Positions 38,233-45,447 of a stretch of 45,447 nucleotides of DNA are shown piece by piece. The position numbers were made by a program, and so were the translations under genes. Source of the stretch: an uncultured Pelagibacteraceae bacterium (GTDB lineage: Bacteria > Pseudomonadota > Alphaproteobacteria > Pelagibacterales > AG-422-B15); NCBI GenBank assembly GCA_902524795.1, contig CABZEU010000011.1, forward strand, positions 1 to 45,447. Direction: 5' to 3'. The notes under the pieces were generated by a model. It saw only the letters and a list, made by a program, of their open reading frames with translations, was not told the DNA's origin and did no database searches. Numbering within the stretch: the first letter of the stretch is position 1; every line of letters starts with the position of its first letter.

Positions 38233-39678
38233 TTATTTTTGTCTAATTTCCAGAATATTATTTAATTTCAAGTCATTCATCTCAGTGATTGAGCCGTTCG
38301 TCCAAATAACCTCAACCTTACTTATAACTTCATTTTCTCTGATACCATAATGTGCTACAGGCTCCATTTGGCATAAATATCCTGAGCCTGCATCTATTGT
38401 TTTTGCATGAATTCTTTGATCAGAGTGAAGTTTAACAGTTGCACCACGTGCGGGTGCGCCATAAGTATTTAATGGTTTCACTCTTAGCCATCTATGATTT
38501 TGAGCAGTATTTGCTTTGAACATTGATAGAGTTTGCTCTGCTACTTCTCCGTGTGAAATAAGCAATTCCAGGACTCCATCGTTATCTATGTCAGCCACCG
38601 CTGCACCTGTACCTAAACCGTTTGGCTCTGACGCTTCACCAAGCTTTAATTCTATGAATTCTCCATTCTGATCTATTCGAAAAAGTTTATTTGCTTCTCC
38701 GATATTATTGAAGAAAACCTCGTCATAACCATCATTATCAAAATCAGCAGATATTACTGTTCTAACTCTAGTTGGTTCGTTAAAATTTGTTTTAGAAATG
38801 TCTATGAATTTATTTCCTGACCTTACAAAAGCCCTGTGATATCCCTCCCAGTTGCCGCTGATTATATCTAATTGCCCATCATATAAAATATCAGATAATG
38901 CAGTTCCTCTTCCATTCTGTAATTTATCATCTACACCGAACTGTTTGGCAACTTCAAGAAAGACGCCTTCCTTATTTTCGTATAAGAAATTTGCTCCACG
39001 TTCATTAGCTGCAAAAATATCACTGTTATTGGTAATAATGTTTCCTACAACTACTGCTCTACCTCCCGTAATTTTATCTATGTTTAAACTGGGTGCTTTA
39101 TCAACAATACGGTCTTCTTCTAGTTCATAGAAACGAGTGGGACCTCCATAATTAGCAACATATATTCCATATCTACCATTTCCCTTACGGTCAACGCATG
39201 CAACTGACCTACCAGCAGTGTAATTTAATTGTTCCTTATTTTTATTTAATGAGAAGAGATCTTGAAATTGATCATCTTTTTTATCAAGTAAACGATCTGT
39301 ATATAATTTTTCTCCACTATAAGAATCCGTATTTAAAAAGTATATTTCTTCATACCCGTCACGATCAATATCGCATGAAACAACGCCTATAGTCCTGCGG
39401 TCGACATCAGCAAAAATGTCCTTTTCAATGATGTTACTAACGAAACCATTTTTATAACTAAGCGCAATATTTTCTGTTCCAAAGCCCGTAACAATAAATT
39501 CATAATTTCCATCACTATTAATGTCATTTACAGAAATTCCATAACTTAAACGATCTTTGTTGTCATTAATAATACTTGAAATATTTTTAAAAAATTCAGC
39601 ATTTGCGTGACTAAAACTAAAAAAAAATACTATAAGATAAAAAGATAATTGAATTTTATTATTTTTATAACACCGCAT
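38233..39678 (-). CDS. Exported FG-GAP/VCBS-repeat protein with ASPIC/UnbV C-terminus
   Basis: The 481-aa protein has an N-terminal signal peptide (IQLSFYLIVFFFSFSHANA) and then FG-GAP/VCBS-type repeats that form a beta-propeller. Each carries a DxDxDGxxE-like calcium loop: DINSDGNYEFIVTG, CDIDRDGYEEIYFLN, DFDNDGYDEVFFNN and DIDNDGVLELLISH. The C-terminal ASPIC/UnbV domain (about 395-480) includes HRWLRVKPLNTYGAPARGATVKL, GSGYLCQMEPVAHYGI and VEVIWTNGS. This architecture matches CRTAC1-like extracellular proteins. The role is unknown, perhaps surface binding. It converges with the cysteine-rich gene. Confidence 0.9.
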   Translation of the reverse strand: MRCYKNNKIQLSFYLIVFFFSFSHANAEFFKNISSIINDNKDRLSYGISVNDINSDGNYEFIVTGFGTENIALSYKNGFVSNIIEKDIFADVDRRTIGVVSCDIDRDGYEEIYFLNTDSYSGEKLYTDRLLDKKDDQFQDLFSLNKNKEQLNYTAGRSVACVDRKGNGRYGIYVANYGGPTRFYELEEDRIVDKAPSLNIDKITGGRAVVVGNIITNNSDIFAANERGANFLYENKEGVFLEVAKQFGVDDKLQNGRGTALSDILYDGQLDIISGNWEGYHRAFVRSGNKFIDISKTNFNEPTRVRTVISADFDNDGYDEVFFNNIGEANKLFRIDQNGEFIELKLGEASEPNGLGTGAAVADIDNDGVLELLISHGEVAEQTLSMFKANTAQNHRWLRVKPLNTYGAPARGATVKLHSDQRIHAKTIDAGSGYLCQMEPVAHYGIRENEVISKVEVIWTNGSITEMNDLKLNNILEIRQK

Positions 39679-39714
39679 TACAGCCTTCCATCAATAATTT
39701 AAATTATTCTCTAC

Positions 39715-40878
39715 TTAGCTTATTGTAAAATGCGAGACATTTATTCTTTTAGACAGAAAACCTGCTTTGCAGTACATAAGGTAAAAAGACCAGATTTTTT
39801 TAAACCTACCATTAAACCCTAGTTTAGAAATTTTTTCCCAATTTATTAAAAATTGTTCGTGCCATAAATCCAGTGTTCTTGCATAATCTTGAGCAAATGA
39901 TCTTTTTTTTATCATTGTTAAGTTGCAATTATTTGTAATCATTTCTAATTTTTTTTCACTTGCCATCATTCCTCCTGGGAAAATATAAGATTGAATAAAA
40001 TCAATATTGTTTTCATAAAAGTTAAAATATTTGTTATCGATAGTGATAGTTTGAATTAACGCTTTTTTATTTGGCTTTAGAAAACTCTTAATTTTTAAGA
40101 AATAGCTTTTCCAGAACTCCTTTCCAACAGCCTCAAACATTTCAATAGAAACTACGGCATCAAATTTCATATCAAATTCTCGATAATCTTTTTTTATCAC
40201 ATTTGTGTTACTTATATATTTTTTTAATCTTTTTTTTGAGAAATTATATTGTTCATCAGAAATAGTAATACCAGTAACATTATACCCCTTCGAAGCAGCA
40301 TACTCCATAAAACCACCCCATCCACAACCAATGTCAAGAATATGGTCTCCAAAATTAAGTTCAAGACTATCAATAATTTTTTGATATTTCATTTCTTGTG
40401 CCTCAGATAAACTGATTTTTTGATCATCAAATAAAGCTGCTGAATATGTCATTGTTCTGTCAAGCCACAAACTATAAAAATCGTTTCCAAGATCATAGTG
40501 AGCTTGAATATTATTTTTACTTCCTTTAACGGTATTTTTATTTAATGCATGTTTAAGATGATAAAACATTTTTAAATACTTTCTTCCACCTGCAATGGTC
40601 TTAATTTCATTAAGATTATGTGAAAAAAATATCATTAATTTTGATATATCTGGAGTTGATAAATAATTTTTAAAATAAGATTCTGCTAACCCAATGTCAC
40701 CTTTAGTTATGCATAGCCAAATTGCTTTCCATGAATGAATTTCTAATTCTGCATAGTCATCACCATATCCATATTTATAAAAGTGTTTATCTGGATAAGT
40801 AATCTTTATTGAACCAAAGCTAATCTTTTTAAATGAATTATTAATAATACTTTTAAGTATTTTATTCAGCATAACCAT
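39715..40878 (-). CDS. cfa: Cyclopropane-fatty-acyl-phospholipid synthase family methyltransferase
   Basis: The family transfers a methylene or methyl group from SAM to unsaturated acyl chains of membrane phospholipids. The 387-aa protein has the family N-terminal lipid-associated domain and the linker VKGSKNNIQAHYDLGNDFYSLWLDRTMTYSAALF. The SAM motif is DHILDIGCGWGGFMEYAASKG; VSIEMFEAVGKEFW and FIQSYIFPGGMMASEKKL follow, all diagnostic. It is the third gene of an FAD oxidoreductase - DUF1365 - Cfa unit and overlaps the DUF1365 gene by 17 bases. Homologous clusters in Rhodobacter belong to the singlet-oxygen (RpoE/ChrR) response. The product may be a methylated rather than cyclopropane lipid. 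Confidence 0.92.
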   Translation of the reverse strand: MVMLNKILKSIINNSFKKISFGSIKITYPDKHFYKYGYGDDYAELEIHSWKAIWLCITKGDIGLAESYFKNYLSTPDISKLMIFFSHNLNEIKTIAGGRKYLKMFYHLKHALNKNTVKGSKNNIQAHYDLGNDFYSLWLDRTMTYSAALFDDQKISLSEAQEMKYQKIIDSLELNFGDHILDIGCGWGGFMEYAASKGYNVTGITISDEQYNFSKKRLKKYISNTNVIKKDYREFDMKFDAVVSIEMFEAVGKEFWKSYFLKIKSFLKPNKKALIQTITIDNKYFNFYENNIDFIQSYIFPGGMMASEKKLEMITNNCNLTMIKKRSFAQDYARTLDLWHEQFLINWEKISKLGFNGRFKKIWSFYLMYCKAGFLSKRINVSHFTIS

Positions 40879-41593
40879 TGCCTTTGTGAGGATAAACCCT
40901 GAGCTTTTTCATCCATAATTTGAGCGCTTGAAGATGTATTCTTGGAATTACCATCAATGAATTTAATGACAACTTGGCAAGATATATAAAAAAATTTATA
41001 GAATTAGTTTTTTTTATCTTACCTTTTAAATTTGTCATTATCTCTAAATTATTATTTTTATTAAATTGATTTATTTTTATTTCCAAATTAGGCAAGCTTT
41101 TTAACATAAATTTATATTTACCAATTTTTTCAGAAAAAGGAGATACATACATAATTTTCGATACATTATACCAATTGGTATTATTAATTACTTTTCCATT
41201 ATTATGAATATAATAAGTTTGTTTTTCTCTAAAAGTGTTTGTAACTTCAGCTATGTAAGCAATTATATTGTCTTCTATTTTTAAAAACCAAAAGCATACA
41301 GGATTGAAAGAATTTTTGAATGAATTAGGCGTTTTCAGTAAATCTATAGATGCACATTTTTTATTGATATCATGCTTTTTTATAAAGTTTTGAAACCAAT
41401 TAATAATATTTTGATTTATAAATTTGGAATTAAAATCATAAGAAAGTGTGAAACTAAGCTCGTTAAACGCGCCATTTTTAAAATTAAATACATCTTCGTT
41501 ATAAATGCTTGTATATTTATAAATAAACTTATGTTTTTTTGGAAATGATCGGTTGTGCAAGACAGTCCCATCAAATATGTAACTTTTAATCAT
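40862..41593 (-). CDS. DUF1365 family protein
   Basis: DUF1365 proteins nearly always sit between an FAD-dependent oxidoreductase and a Cfa-type methyltransferase, as here. The biochemical role is not established, though a part in modified fatty acid formation or turnover is likely from context. The 243-aa product shows the family opening FDGTVLHNRSFPKKHKFIYK, the middle FNPVCFWFLKIEDNIIAYIAEVTNTFREKQTYYIH, KIMYVSPFSEKIGKYKF, and a C-terminal hydrophobic LSLNSLMVIPRIHLQALKLW. Its ATG overlaps the ancestral stop of the upstream FAD gene (see that entry). Confidence 0.9.
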   Translation of the reverse strand: MIKSYIFDGTVLHNRSFPKKHKFIYKYTSIYNEDVFNFKNGAFNELSFTLSYDFNSKFINQNIINWFQNFIKKHDINKKCASIDLLKTPNSFKNSFNPVCFWFLKIEDNIIAYIAEVTNTFREKQTYYIHNNGKVINNTNWYNVSKIMYVSPFSEKIGKYKFMLKSLPNLEIKINQFNKNNNLEIMTNLKGKIKKTNSINFFIYLAKLSLNSLMVIPRIHLQALKLWMKKLRVYPHKGNGYAE

Positions 41594-41645
41594 TAAAAAT
41601 ATTGTTTATTTTCGTACTAACTCTCGCACCCGATTCAAACCCGTC
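41586..41645 (-). other. Family-like tail of the FAD oxidoreductase beyond its amber codon
   Basis: In frame after the TAG at 41646-41648, 19 sense codons encode DGFESGARVSTKINNIFND and then TAA (41586-41588), which overlaps the DUF1365 ATG (41591-41593). The sequence continues the conserved GFHEDG..SG motif, so it is the original C-terminus rather than spacer. Confidence 0.8.
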
Positions 41646-42797
41646 CTAATGAAATCCATATCCCAAATACGCCCCGGCATAAAAAATATTATTTTTTCCT
41701 TGTATCTTTTCTATTTCTATTTGTCCCTTTAAAGTATTTCTAGAAAAAATTATATGTTCATAGTTAATTCTTTTAAGTACATTTTTTATTTTTAGATCTG
41801 AAATATCTCCAACTGTAACAAATAAGTTATCTTTGGTGTCCAAGCTTTGAAGACTATTCATCCAGTATGTCAGATATTTCCTATTCTCAAAATCAAATGA
41901 ATTCCACGAGCTCCAATTTTCCCTCTTAAGTGGCATTAATTGTTCATCTTGATGAAGAATGACATTATTATTAGAATATTGAAAATTGTTCATGACAAAA
42001 TTTTCTTCTTTGTCTCGGTTAAGTAAAATTTTTTTTATTTGATTAATATTACAGGTAAAGACTACATAATCATATTCAGCATTAAATTTACTTGAAATTA
42101 ATTTGATTTTGTTTTGTTTTTTTTCAATTTTAATATTTTCTGAAAGATAAATGTTTTTTATATTTGAATTAAATATGAACTTTTCTATATATGCCTTACT
42201 TCCATTATCTAAAGTAAGCCACTGCGGGCGATTGATTAATTTCGTTAAACCGTGATTTTCAAAAAAATTTAATAAAGTAGATGCAGGAAATTCAGTAATT
42301 TTATTGTTTAGAGTTGACCAAATAGCTGATGCCATTGGAAAAATATATTGATCTGAAAATTGTTTTGAAAAATTATTTTCTTTTATCCATTCAATGATTG
42401 ATTTATTTGTATTTTTTTTATTTCTAGCACATTTATTGAATTTCAAAATATTTAGAAAAAAAATTAAGTTTGATAATGTAAAATAGTATTTAAGTTTAAA
42501 AAAGTTTTTTGAACTCCAAGAAGTATCATTATTGCTAAAACTATAAGACATATCAGATTCATTTATTTTGAGTTTAAATTTTTTAAATACCTTTAAAAGA
42601 TCTTTGTAGTTTCTGTCATTAAAAACTATAAAACCTGTATCAACATTTATATCTTTGTTTTTAATTTTAATGTTGTGAGTATGTGTATGACCTCCCATCC
42701 TGTCATTGCTGTCGTACATGTCAATTTCTATCTTTCTGTTTAGGTGATATGCTGTAGACAACGCAGATATTCCAGTACCTATTATAGCAATTTTCAT
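41646..42797 (-). CDS. FAD-dependent amine-oxidase-like oxidoreductase, prematurely stopped
   Basis: This is an NAD(P)/FAD-binding protein of the amine oxidase family found with DUF1365 and Cfa. FAD binding is shown by IAIIGTGISALSTAYHLN at the start, and DMYDSNDRMGGHTHTHNI and VDTGFIVFNDRNY are typical of this group, as are SAIWST and WNSFDFENRKYLTYWMN. The 383-aa ORF ends NNIFYAGAYLGYGFH at a TAG. In relatives GFH is followed by Glu-Asp-Gly. Reading past the amber codon gives DGFESGARVSTKI and 19 codons in all, to a TAA overlapping the DUF1365 start. The C-terminus, which helps form the FAD pocket, is thus cut off by what looks like a single Glu-to-stop change. Confidence 0.9.
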   Translation of the reverse strand: MKIAIIGTGISALSTAYHLNRKIEIDMYDSNDRMGGHTHTHNIKIKNKDINVDTGFIVFNDRNYKDLLKVFKKFKLKINESDMSYSFSNNDTSWSSKNFFKLKYYFTLSNLIFFLNILKFNKCARNKKNTNKSIIEWIKENNFSKQFSDQYIFPMASAIWSTLNNKITEFPASTLLNFFENHGLTKLINRPQWLTLDNGSKAYIEKFIFNSNIKNIYLSENIKIEKKQNKIKLISSKFNAEYDYVVFTCNINQIKKILLNRDKEENFVMNNFQYSNNNVILHQDEQLMPLKRENWSSWNSFDFENRKYLTYWMNSLQSLDTKDNLFVTVGDISDLKIKNVLKRINYEHIIFSRNTLKGQIEIEKIQGKNNIFYAGAYLGYGFH

Positions 42798-42842
42798 ACT
42801 TCAAGTTATTGATTAAATTATAATTGATTTTAAGATGACATT
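42798..42842. promoter_or_regulatory. Divergent spacer between the FAD oxidoreductase and TauD-family genes
   Basis: Only 45 AT-rich bases separate two opposite starts. A perfect TATAAT lies at 42819-42824 on the plus strand, but no -35 partner at proper spacing is evident. I do not see the TGATC-type element expected of a RpoE/ChrR singlet-oxygen promoter. Confidence 0.25.
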
Positions 42843-43691
42843 ATGAGTATGACAATAAAAGTATCTGAACAAGCATGCGGTGCTTCAATTACTGGAATTG
42901 ATTTAACTAGAACACTATCAGATATCGAAATTAAGGAGATAAGGGCGTTATGGCTTGAACATCACGTACTAAGTTTTCCAGATCAAGCAATAAACGATGA
43001 CGAACTAGAGAGGTTCACACTTTATTTTGGAAATTTTGGCGACGATCCCTTTATCGCTCCTATTTCTGGGAGAAATAATATTATTGCGGTTAAGAGAACA
43101 GCCGATGAAAAGGTTCCAATTTTTGCTGATAATTGGCATACAGACTGGAGTTTTCAAGAAAACCCTCCAGCGGGTACTTGTCTTTATGGAAAAATTATTC
43201 CAACTCAAGGTGGTGATACCTTATTTGCCAATCAACATTTAGCATTGGAAAAAATGCCATCTTTGCTTAGAAAAAAACTTGAGGGAAAACAAGCAATACA
43301 TTCAGCCCTTGTACCTTATTCCCCTGGTGGTGGTTATGGAGATAAAGATAGAGAAATGGGAAGAAGTATGGATATACGAGCTTCTGATGAAGCATTTTCA
43401 AAACAATTACATCCTATAATTAAACAGCATCCTGAAACAAAACGAGAGGGAATTTATGGTACGATAGGTTACATCATCGGTATTGATGGGATGGATAATC
43501 AAGATGCACTAAAATTACTGATGGAGTTAAGTGCTTGGCAGTGCCAAGATGAGTTTATCTATAAGCACAAATGGAAAAAAGATATGTTAATTATGTGGGA
43601 TAATAGAAGTGTATTACATAGAGCAACAGGAGGCTATGAAGGTCAAGAAAGACTATTACATAGAACAACAGTTGCCGCATATGGAAAATAG
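42843..43691 (+). CDS. TauD/TfdA-family 2-oxoglutarate-dependent dioxygenase
   Basis: This is a non-heme Fe(II)/2-oxoglutarate dioxygenase of 282 aa. The iron site is complete: HTD in DNWHTDWSFQENPP (about residues 99-102) and the distal His in MWDNRSVLHRATGGY. A suitable 2OG-binding Arg lies in QERLLHRTTV. CGASITGIDLTRTLSDIEIKEIR is the typical N-terminus, LYGKIIPTQGGDTLFAN the core. TauD itself frees sulfite from taurine, TfdA cleaves 2,4-D, and many marine relatives act on unknown compounds, so the substrate is open. The downstream GST-like gene starts 5 bases after its stop, suggesting co-expression. Confidence 0.92.
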   Translation: MSMTIKVSEQACGASITGIDLTRTLSDIEIKEIRALWLEHHVLSFPDQAINDDELERFTLYFGNFGDDPFIAPISGRNNIIAVKRTADEKVPIFADNWHTDWSFQENPPAGTCLYGKIIPTQGGDTLFANQHLALEKMPSLLRKKLEGKQAIHSALVPYSPGGGYGDKDREMGRSMDIRASDEAFSKQLHPIIKQHPETKREGIYGTIGYIIGIDGMDNQDALKLLMELSAWQCQDEFIYKHKWKKDMLIMWDNRSVLHRATGGYEGQERLLHRTTVAAYGK

Positions 43692-43695
43692 CAAA

Positions 43696-44376
43696 ATGAA
43701 AATTGATTTGATTTATTTTAAAATGCGTGCATTGGCAGAGGCTCCTCAGCTTCTTATGCATTATTTGAATATTAAATATAATTATATTATGTCATGGGAT
43801 TACTTCGGCAAAGAATGGCAAGAAGTTAAAGCTCAAATTCCCTTTAAACAACTTCCTATGATAGTGGTCAATGATAAACATGACATTTGTCAGAGTATAG
43901 CGATACTAAATTTTATAGAAAATATTGCAGGCCTAAAATTAAAAGAACCAATTCAGGATGCTAAAGCAAGCGCTATTTTACAGAGTGCACAGGAACTGTT
44001 TTTGCCACTTAATCCTACCGTGAATTTTGCTGTAGGTGATGATTTTATAAAAAAACGAGACAATATGATGCCTTTTCTTCAAACTAGGTTTGAAGAATTA
44101 GAAAAAATATTAAAATCAAATGAACATATATTTTTTATTGACAATGAACCACGAGCTTGTGATTTTGCAACTTTTCATCATCTTGATCTTTCTAGGGAGC
44201 TGGATGCAAATTTAATTAAGAAATATCCGAGATTAGAGCAATTTTTAGAGGATATTAATTCACTATCCCAAATCGAAAATTATCTTAACAGCAGACCTGA
44301 ACTGATTGATGTCGGTATTGAGCCAAAACTTGTGATTGATGGTACTGCACAACCAACGGGGACACAAAAAACTTAG
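43696..44376 (+). CDS. Glutathione S-transferase-like protein
   Basis: I place the start at ATG 43696 (MKIDLIYFKMRALAEAPQLLMHYLNI), 5 bases after the TauD-family gene; an in-frame ATG at 43681 is an alternative, and the track start at 43609 lies within the upstream gene. The 226-aa product has a thioredoxin-like N-terminal domain with the cis-Pro glutathione site in PFKQLPMIVVNDKHDICQSIAILNFI (QLPM then the QS.AI motif), and a helical C-terminal domain. The R.LAE.P.LL pattern resembles the sigma-type GST N-terminus. The partner substrate is unknown; pairing with a dioxygenase suggests processing of a shared compound. Confidence 0.85.
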   Translation: MKIDLIYFKMRALAEAPQLLMHYLNIKYNYIMSWDYFGKEWQEVKAQIPFKQLPMIVVNDKHDICQSIAILNFIENIAGLKLKEPIQDAKASAILQSAQELFLPLNPTVNFAVGDDFIKKRDNMMPFLQTRFEELEKILKSNEHIFFIDNEPRACDFATFHHLDLSRELDANLIKKYPRLEQFLEDINSLSQIENYLNSRPELIDVGIEPKLVIDGTAQPTGTQKT

Positions 44377-44421
44377 TATACTAGTAAGTATTTAATTCAT
44401 TAGCTAAGATCATAGAATATT

Positions 44422-45420
44422 ATGATGACAAAAATACTCTATTCATTACTCGCTATCATAGGTATCCTTGTCGTATGGATTGGCATAGCTATATTCCCAT
44501 TTTTTTCAGTTGAAAAACTTCCAAAAGATTTTCCAAGCGTTTCAAATATACCAGAAGATGTAGATCTCTACCTGCAACAAAAAGAATCTGAAGTAAGTGA
44601 TATATTTCCTAATGCTGAAAAAAAAATTTATTGGAATAATAATACTAAAGACAAAACAAAATATTCGATTGTTTTTATTCACGGTTTCACGACTACTGGT
44701 TACCAATCAAAAGATTTTTTAGAGAAATTATCTAAAGAACTTGATGCAAATCTCTTTATTAGTCGACTTTCAGGTCACGGGGGTTCATATGAAGGTACAA
44801 AAGAAATGCAAATTGAAAAGATTATGCATGATGTTTCCGAGGCCATAATTATTGGTGAAAGAATTGGAGAAAATGTACTTTTAATTGGTCATTCACTTGG
44901 TGGAGCGCTTTCAATGCTAGCGGCTAATGACGAACTTCTTTCAAAAAAAATTGATACCTTAATTTTATTCGCTCCAGGAAATTCAGGTTTGTCACCTTTT
45001 GCATTCATAAACTCATTAATTGTGAGTTTAGTTGATAGAACAGGAAGCTTATGTTGGCTCATAGATTGCAATCCAAGATCTTTTATGAAGTTGCCAGAAA
45101 ACGAAAAATGGGAAAATTATTTTGCAACTGATTTTGATACAAACATTTTCTATCAGATAGCTCGTATACCATTTGCGACTGATAGTATTGCATATGATAC
45201 AATATCAACGTCTGCACTTGTCTTTTATGATGAAAATGACTTATTAGTGAATGCAAGTAAAATTAAAAGCAATTTTAAAAAATGGGCTGCAAAAAACAAA
45301 GTTATATCAATTGAAACTTCAGAAACTGATTGGGGAAGACATATGTTCCCATCAATAGCTAATAGTCATTTAGATGATTTTTTTATTCGTGAAGTAGTTA
45401 GTTGGTTAGGGTCTAATTAA
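44422..45420 (+). CDS. Membrane-anchored alpha/beta hydrolase
   Basis: This 332-aa alpha/beta-fold hydrolase begins with one N-terminal membrane segment (ILYSLLAIIGILVVWIGIAIFPFF), which probably anchors it with the catalytic domain in the periplasm. The oxyanion block is IVFIHGFTTTGYQSKDFLEKL, the nucleophile elbow LLIGHSLGGALSM, the acid likely the Asp in FYDENDLLVNA, and the base the His in DWGRHMFPSI. RLSGHGGSYEG resembles carboxylesterase and monoacylglycerol lipase types. The substrate is unknown, perhaps an ester or lipid. It is separated by 45 bases from the GST-like gene and may have its own promoter. Confidence 0.88.
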   Translation: MMTKILYSLLAIIGILVVWIGIAIFPFFSVEKLPKDFPSVSNIPEDVDLYLQQKESEVSDIFPNAEKKIYWNNNTKDKTKYSIVFIHGFTTTGYQSKDFLEKLSKELDANLFISRLSGHGGSYEGTKEMQIEKIMHDVSEAIIIGERIGENVLLIGHSLGGALSMLAANDELLSKKIDTLILFAPGNSGLSPFAFINSLIVSLVDRTGSLCWLIDCNPRSFMKLPENEKWENYFATDFDTNIFYQIARIPFATDSIAYDTISTSALVFYDENDLLVNASKIKSNFKKWAAKNKVISIETSETDWGRHMFPSIANSHLDDFFIREVVSWLGSN

Positions 45421-45447
45421 TATATTCATCATAAATCGTTTAGAGAC

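Noticed and set aside
41646-41648. Pyrrolysine or programmed amber readthrough in the FAD oxidoreductase
   Set aside because: Nothing in the window suggests amber recoding; carB uses TAG as an ordinary stop with no coding tail. A point nonsense mutation is simpler.
41600-41660. tRNA T-arm-like string (GGTTTGAATCGG on the minus strand)
   Set aside because: No surrounding cloverleaf forms, and the bases are explained as the C-terminal codons of the FAD oxidoreductase.

Overview
The window is 45 kb of AT-rich, gene-dense bacterial chromosome. Genes are packed with ATGA/TGATG overlaps and very short spacers. Gene content and order point to an alphaproteobacterium with a streamlined, probably marine, genome. 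Pointers are the petABC operon for cytochrome bc1, a MarR / OmpR-type regulator / histidine kinase trio beside ilvE, the block lgt - MidA-type methyltransferase - pgeF - prs - rplY - pth - ychF, carAB divergent from yqeY-dnaG-rpoD, and an ELM1-family gene beside trxB. The exact lineage (SAR11-like, HIMB59-like or other) cannot be fixed without a tree.

Layout. 1-2427: 3' part of cca, then the minus-strand set trmL-hemF-greA. 2551-5098: petABC, the bc1 complex of the respiratory chain. 5249-6991: a purine permease (NCS2) convergent with a gpt-like phosphoribosyltransferase, a likely purine salvage pair. 6994-12947: a long minus-strand housekeeping run from lgt to ychF. 12988-13960: a small missed ORF resembling the UbiK/COG2960 family, overlapping proC. 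13957-17364: kinase, response regulator and MarR regulator, then divergent ilvE. 17365-23874: one tight minus-strand operon uvrB - Ca2+/cation antiporter - SDR - folB - uvrC - pgsA. 23965-28245: aspartate aminotransferase, trxB, ELM1-family protein, 2OG-Fe(II) oxygenase and an Lrp-type regulator. 28242-32625: carA-carB. 32755-37083: yqeY, dnaG, rpoD.

The last 8 kb is more accessory. A tRNA with anticodon CAU follows rpoD, and its 3' half is duplicated 193 bp downstream, which looks like an integration scar. Next come a cysteine-rich secreted protein of unknown function, an FG-GAP/ASPIC-UnbV exported protein, a lipid-modification cluster (FAD oxidoreductase, DUF1365, cyclopropane-fatty-acid-synthase family), a TauD/TfdA dioxygenase, a glutathione-S-transferase-like protein and a membrane-anchored alpha/beta hydrolase.

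The most useful non-obvious observations are small. (1) The 5' end of folB is shifted by one base at a six-T run. (2) The FAD oxidoreductase has an in-frame amber codon where the family normally has Glu, followed by 19 more family-like codons. (3) There is a 42-bp exact duplication of the tRNA 3' half, next to two GC-rich direct repeats. (4) A 51-aa UbiK-like ORF was too short for the ORF track. (5) DnaG lacks most of the usual zinc ligands. I found no CRISPR array, rRNA, intact insertion sequence or obvious new defence system.
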